25,432 nt of DNA from Daphnia carinata. Its lineage: Eukaryota; Arthropoda; Branchiopoda; Diplostraca; Daphniidae. The notes beneath the pieces are model-generated. The model had not been told where the DNA came from. It worked only from the letters and a program-made list of their open reading frames with translations, and searched no databases. Both the position numbers and the translations under genes were made by a program. The stretch covers positions 1-25,432 of the forward strand of contig NW_026712538.1 in assembly GCF_022539665.2 (NCBI RefSeq), written 5' to 3'. This document shows positions 18,701-25,432 of the stretch, piece after piece; the first letter of the stretch is position 1; every line of letters starts with the position of its first letter.

Positions 18701-21700
18701 AGTTTCAATATCTACATTCAAACAGCATCAAATATACGTGTATTCAATGTGAATATAGTGTTATAGAATCAGTTTCAATATCTACATTCAAACAGCATCA
18801 AATATACGTGTATTCAATGTGAATATAGTGTTATAGAATGAGTTTCAATATCTACATTCAAACAGCATCAAATATACGTGTATTCAATGTGAATATAGTG
18901 TTATAGAATCAGTTTCAATATCTACATTCAAACAGCATCAAATATACGTGTATTCAATGTGAATATAGTGTTATATGATATAGTGCATCAAATATACGTG
19001 TATTCAATGTGAATATAGTTTCAATATCTACATTCAAACAGCATCAAATATACGTGTATTCAATGTGAATATAGTGTTATAGAATCAGTTTCAATATCTA
19101 CATTCAAACAGCATCAAATATACGTGTATTCAATGTGAATATAGTGTTATAGAATCAGTTTCATATCTACATTCAAACAGCATCAAATATACGTGTATTC
19201 AATGTGAATATAGTGTTATAGAATCAGTTTCAATATCTACATTCAAACAGCATCAAATATACGTGTATTCAATGTGAATATAGTGTTATAGAATCAGTTT
19301 CATATCTACATTCAAACAGCATCAAATATACGTGTATTCAATGTGAATATATAGTGATATAGTCAGTTTCAATATCTACATTCAAACAGCATCAAATATA
19401 CGTGTATTCAATGTGAATATAGTGTTATAGAATCAGTTTCAATATCTACATTCAAACAGCATCAAATATACGTGTATTCAATGTGAATATAGTGTTATAC
19501 AATCAGTTTCAATATCTACATTCAAACAGCATCAAATATACGTGTATTCAATGTGAATATAGTGTTATAGAATCAGTTTCAATATCTACATTCAAACAGC
19601 ATCAAATATACGTGTATTCAATGTGAATATAGTGTTATAGAATCAGTTTCAATATCTACATTCAAACAGCATCAAATATACGTGTATTCAATGTGAATAT
19701 AGTGTTATAGAATCAGTTTCAATATCTACATTCAAACAGCATCAAATATACGTGTATTCAATGTGAATATAGTGTTATAGAATCAGTTTCAATATCTACA
19801 TTCAAACAGCATCAAATATACGTGTATTCAATGTGAATATAGTTATAGAATGAGTTTCAATATCTACATTCAAACAGCATCAAATATACGTGTATTCAAT
19901 GTGAATATAGTGTTATAGAATCAGTTTCAATATCTACATTCAAACAGCATCAAATATACGTGTATTCAATGTGAATATAGTGTTATAGAATCAGTTTCAA
20001 TATCTACATTCAAACAGCATCAAATATACGTGTATTCAATGTGAATATAGTGTTATAGAATCAGTTTCAATATCTACATTCAAACAGCATCAAATATACG
20101 TGTATTCAATGTGAATATAGTGTTATAGAATCAGTTTCAATATCTACATTCAAACAGCATCAAATATACGTGTATTCAATGTGAATATAGTGTTATAGAA
20201 TCAGTTTCAATATCTACATTCAAACAGCATCAAATATACGTGTATTCAATGTGAAATATTATATGATATCAGTGAGTTTCAATATCTACATTCAAACAGC
20301 ATCAAATATACGTGTATTCAATGTGAATATAGTGTTATAGAATCAGTTTCAATATCTACATTCAAACAGCATCAAATATACGTGTATTCAATGTGAATAT
20401 AGTGTTATAGAATCAGTTTCAATATCTACATTCAAACAGCATCAAATATACGTGTATTCAATGTGAATATAGTGTTATAGAATCAGTTTCAATATCTACA
20501 TTCAAACAGCATCAAATATACGTGTATTCAATGTGAATATAGTGTTATAGAATCAGTTTCAATATCTACATTCAAACAGCATCAAATATACGTGTATTCA
20601 ATGTGAATATAGTGTTATAGAATCAGTTTCAATATCTACATTCAAACAGCATCAAATATACGTGTATTCAATGTGAATATAGTGTTATAGAATCAGTTTC
20701 AATATCTACATTCAAACAGCATCAAATATACGTGTATTCAATGTGAATATAGTGTTATAGAATCAGTTTCAATATCTACATTCAAACAGCATCAAATATA
20801 CGTGTATTCAATGTGAATATAGTGTGATACAATAAGTTTCTATATCTACATTCAAACAGCATCAAATATACGTGTATTCAATGTGAATATAGTGTTATAG
20901 AATCAGTTTCAATATCTACATTCAAACAGCATCAAATATACGTGTATTCAATGTGAATATAGTGTTATAGAATCAGTTTCAATATCTACATTCAAACAGC
21001 ATCAAATATACGTGTATTCAATGTGAATATAGTGTTATAGAATCAGTTTCAATATCTACATTCAAACAGCATCAAATATACGTGTATTCAATGTGAATAT
21101 AGTGTTATAGAATCAGTTTCAATATCTACATTCAAACAGCATCAAATATACGTGTATTCAATGTGAATATAGTGTGATACAATGTGAATATAGTGTTATA
21201 GAATCAGTTTCAATATCTACATTCAAACAGCATCAAATATACGTGTATTCAATGTGAATATAGTGTTATAGAATCAGTTTCAATATCTACATTCAAACAG
21301 CATCAAATATACGTGTATTCAATGTGAATATAGTGTTATAGAATCAGTTTCAATATCTACATTCAAACAGCATCAAATATACGTGTATTCAATGTGAATA
21401 TAGTGTTATAGAATCAGTTTCAATATCTACATTCAAACAGCATCAAATATACGTGTATTCAATGTGAATATAGTGTTATAGAATCAGTTTCATATCTACA
21501 TTCAAACAGCATCAAATATACGTGTATTCAATGTGAATATAGTGTTATAGAATCAGTTTCAATATCTACATTCAAACAGCATCAAATATACGTGTATTCA
21601 ATGTGAATATAGTGTTATAGAATCAGTTTCAATATCTACATTCAAACAGCATCAAATATACGTGTATTCAATGTGAATATAGTGTGATAGAATCAGTTTC

Positions 21701-24700
21701 AATATCTACATTCAAACAGCATCAAATATACGTGTATTCAATGTGAATATAGTGTTATAGAATCAGTTTCAATATCTACATTCAAACAGCATCAAATATA
21801 CGTGTATTCAATGTGAATATAGTGTTATAGAATCAGTTTCAATATCTACATTCAAACAGCATCAAATATACGTGTATTCAATGTGAATATATATAGTCAG
21901 TTATACAATCAGTTTCATATCTACATTCAAACAGCATCAAATATACGTGTATTCAATGTGAATATAGTGTTATAGAATCAGTTTCATATCTACATTCAAA
22001 CAGCATCAAATATACGTGTATTCAATGTGAATATAGTGTTATAGAATCAGTTTCAATATCTACATTCAAACAGCATCAAATATACGTGTATTCAATGTGA
22101 ATATAGTGTTATAGAATCAGTTTCAATATCTACATTCAAACAGCATCAAATATACGTGTATTCAATGTGAATATAGTGTTATAGAATCAGTTTCAATATC
22201 TACATTCAAACAGCATCAAATATACGTGTATTCAATGTGAATATAGTGTTATAGAATCAGTTTCAATATCTACATTCAAACAGCATCAAATATACGTGTA
22301 TTCAATGTGAATATAGTGTTATAGAATCAGTTTCAATATCTACATTCAAACAGCATCAAATATACGTGTATTCAATGTGAATATAGTGTTATAGAATCAG
22401 TTTCAATATCTACATTCAAACAGCATCAAATATACGTGTATTCAATGTGAATATAGTGTTATAGAATCAGTTTCATGATCTACATTCAAACAGCATCAAA
22501 TATACGTGTATTCAATGTGAATATAGTGTGATACAATGAGTTTCAATATCTACATTCAAACAGCATCAAATATACGTGTATTCAATGTGAATATAGTGTG
22601 ATAGAATGAGTTTCAATATCTACATTCAAACAGCATCAAATATACGTGTATTCAATGTGAATATAGTGTTATAGAATCAGTTTCATATCTACATTCAAAC
22701 AGCATCAAATATACGTGTATTCAATGTGAATATAGTGTTATAGAATCAGTTTCATATCTACATTCAAACAGCATCAAATATACGTGTATTCAATGTGAAT
22801 ATAGTGTTATAGAATCAGTTTCATATCTACATTCAAACAGCATCAAATATGTGTATTCAATGTGAATATAGTGTGATAGAATCAGTTTCAATATCTACAT
22901 TCAAACAGCATCAAATATACGTGTATTCAATGTGAATATAGTGTTATAGAATCAGTTTCAATATCTACATTCAAACAGCATCAAATATACGTGTATTCAA
23001 TGTGAATATAGTGTGATACAATCAGTTTCAATATCTACATTCAAACAGCATCAAATATACGTGTATTCAATGTGAATATAGTGTTATAGAATCAGTTTCA
23101 ATATCTACATTCAAACAGCATCAAATATACGTGTATTCAATGTGAATATAGTGTTATAGAATCAGTTTCAATATCTACATTCAAACAGCATCAAATATAC
23201 GTGTATTCAATGTGAATATAGTGTGATACAATGAGTTTCAATATCTACATTCAAACAGCATCAAATATACGTGTATTCAATGTGAATATAGTGTTATAGA
23301 ATCAGTTTCATATCTACATTCAAACAGCATCAAATATACGTGTATTCAATGTGAATATAGTGTGATAGAATCAGTTTCAATATCTACATTCAAACAGCAT
23401 CAAATATACGTGTATTCAATGTGAATATAGTGTTATAGAATCAGTTTCATATCTACATTCAAACAGCATCAAATATACGTGTATTCAATGTGAATATAGT
23501 GTTATAGAATCAGTTTCAATATCTACATTCAAACAGCATCAAATATACGTGTATTCAATGTGAATATATAGTGTCATATAGAATCAGTTTCATATCTACA
23601 TTCAAACAGCATCAAATATACGTGTATTCAATGTGAATATAGTGTTATAGAATCAGTTTCAATATCTACATTCAAACAGCATCAAATATACGTGTATTCA
23701 ATGTGAATATAGTGTTATAGAATCAGTTTCAATATCTACATTCAAACAGCATCAAATATACGTGTATTCAATGTGAATATAGTGTTATAGAATCAGTTTC
23801 AATATCTACATTCAAACAGCATCAAATATACGTGTATTCAATGTGAATATAGTGAATATAGTGTCAAACAGCATCAAATATATTCATGTGAATATAGTTT
23901 CAATATCTACATTCAAACAGCATCAAATATACGTGTATTCAATGTGAATATAGTGTTATAGAATCAGTTTCATATCTACATTCAAACAGCATCAAATATA
24001 CGTGTATTCAATGTGAATATAGTGTTATAGAATCAGTTTCAATATCTACATTCAAACAGCATCAAATATACGTGTATTCAATGTGAATATAGTGTTATAG
24101 AATCAGTTTCAATATCTACATTCAAACAGCATCAAATATACGTGTATTCAATGTGAATATAGTGTTATAGAATCAGTTTCATATCTACATTCAAACAGCA
24201 TCAAATATACGTGTATTCAATGTGAATATAGTGTGATACAATGAGTTTCAATATCTACATTCAAACAGCATCAAATATACGTGTATTCAATGTGAATATA
24301 GTGTTATAGAATCAGTTTCATGATCTACATTCAAACAGCATCAAATATACGTGTATTCAATGTGAATATAGTGTTATAGAATCAGTTTCAATATCTACAT
24401 TCAAACAGCATCAAATATACGTGTATTCAATGTGAATATAGTGTTATAGAATCAGTTTCAATATCTACATTCAAACAGCATCAAATATACGTGTATTCAA
24501 TGTGAATATAGTGTTATAGAATCAGTTTCAATATCTACATTCAAACAGCATCAAATATACGTGTATTCAATGTGAATATAGTGTTATAGAATCAGTTTCA
24601 ATATCTACATTCAAACAGCATCAAATATACGTGTATTCAATGTGAATATAGTGTTATAGAATCAGTTTCAATATCTACATTCAAACAGCATCAAATATAC

Positions 24701-25432
24701 GTGTATTCAATGTGAATATAGTGTTATAGAATCAGTTTCAATATCTACATTCAAACAGCATCAAATATACGTGTATTCAATGTGAATATAGTGTTATAGA
24801 ATCAGTTTCATATCTACATTCAAACAGCATCAAATATACGTGTATTCAATGTGAATATAGTGTTATACAATGAGTTTCAATATCTACATTCAAACAGCAT
24901 CAAATATACGTGTATTCAATGTGAATATAGTGTTATAGAATCAGTTTCAATATCTACATTCAAACAGCATCAAATATACGTGTATTCAATGTGAATATAG
25001 TGTTATGAATGATATCTACATTCAAACAGCATCAAATAGTGTATTCAATGTGAATATAGTGTGATACAGTGCGTCTCAATATCTACATTCAAACAGCATC
25101 AAATATACGTGTATTCAATGTGAATATAGTGTTATAGAATCAGTTTCAATATCTACATTCAAACAGCATCAAATATACGTGTATTCAATGTGAATATAGT
25201 GTTATAGAATCAGTTTCATATCTACATTCAAACAGCATCAAATATACGTGTATTCAATGTGAATATAGTGTTATAGAATCAGTTTCATATCTACATTCAA
25301 ACAGCATCAAATATACGTGTATTCAATGTGAATATAGTGTTATAGAATCAGTTTCATATCTACATTCAAACAGCATCAAATATACACTGAGTTTCAATAT
25401 CTACATTCAAACAGCATCAAATATACGTGTAT
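18701..25432. repeat. Right satellite array, CAATATCT-dominated zone with scattered rearranged units (about 96 units)
   Basis: The same 70-bp satellite; the GTTTCAATATCT form again dominates, in long runs (for example 19400-19840, 20280-20820, 22030-22470), with blocks of the 69-bp GTTTCATATCT form (near 22680-22850, 25200-25370). Rearranged units lie at 18971-19025, 19345-19365, 20251-20275, 21161-21200, 21885-21910, 23561-23585, 23845-23905, 25001-25080 and 25378-25392. The array runs off the end of the window. No gene, RNA or second mobile element is visible. Confidence 0.96.
23845..23905. repeat. Rearranged satellite unit with duplicated GAATATAGTG
   Basis: TGAATATAGTGAATATAGTG is a short tandem duplication, joined to TCAAACAGCATC with loss of the variable part. 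It is followed by TATTCATGTGAATATAGTTTCAAT, in which the GTTATAGAATCA segment is missing. Both joins fall at the AATATAG word. Confidence 0.8.

Overview
This window is a eukaryotic, very AT-rich tandem-satellite block (70-bp unit, about 27% G+C) interrupted by one Ty1/copia-type LTR retrotransposon on the + strand. No host gene, tRNA, rRNA or bacterial-type feature is visible. An animal host, perhaps an arthropod, is the best guess. The element's primer-binding site pairs over 14 bases with the anticodon arm of animal initiator tRNA-Met, one base more than with the plant tRNA, and the layout (LTR ends TGTTG...CAACA followed directly by that site) is the one known from Drosophila copia. This is inference; the satellite itself is not one I recognise.

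Layout: 1-6058 is a left satellite array of about 86 units, mostly one very homogeneous variant. 6059-11695 is the copia element: 5' LTR 6059-6350, primer-binding site 6351-6364, gag-pol 6396-11420, polypurine tract 11440-11448, 3' LTR 11449-11695. 11696-25432 is a right satellite array of about 195 units, with more variants, more length changes and about ten rearranged units.

The element has the Gag, protease, integrase, reverse transcriptase and RNase H domains in copia order, but it is dead as read here. There is an in-frame amber stop in the integrase core (8836), a one-base frame change at the start of the reverse transcriptase (about 10037), an apparent in-frame loss in the reverse transcriptase fingers (about 10150), and a 3' LTR that lacks the TATA region. 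Gag is also split by a 721-bp AT-rich segment with GT-AG ends that, if spliced, joins the two Gag parts in phase.

The most interesting points are: the element sits at the centre of the satellite's only clear dyad and has no target-site duplication; satellite variation is confined to about 19 of 70 bp while the other 51 bp are nearly fixed; the two sides of the insertion carry different satellite variants; a candidate intron lies in a retrotransposon gag gene; and the two LTRs are nearly free of substitutions but rich in indels. I found no new gene system.
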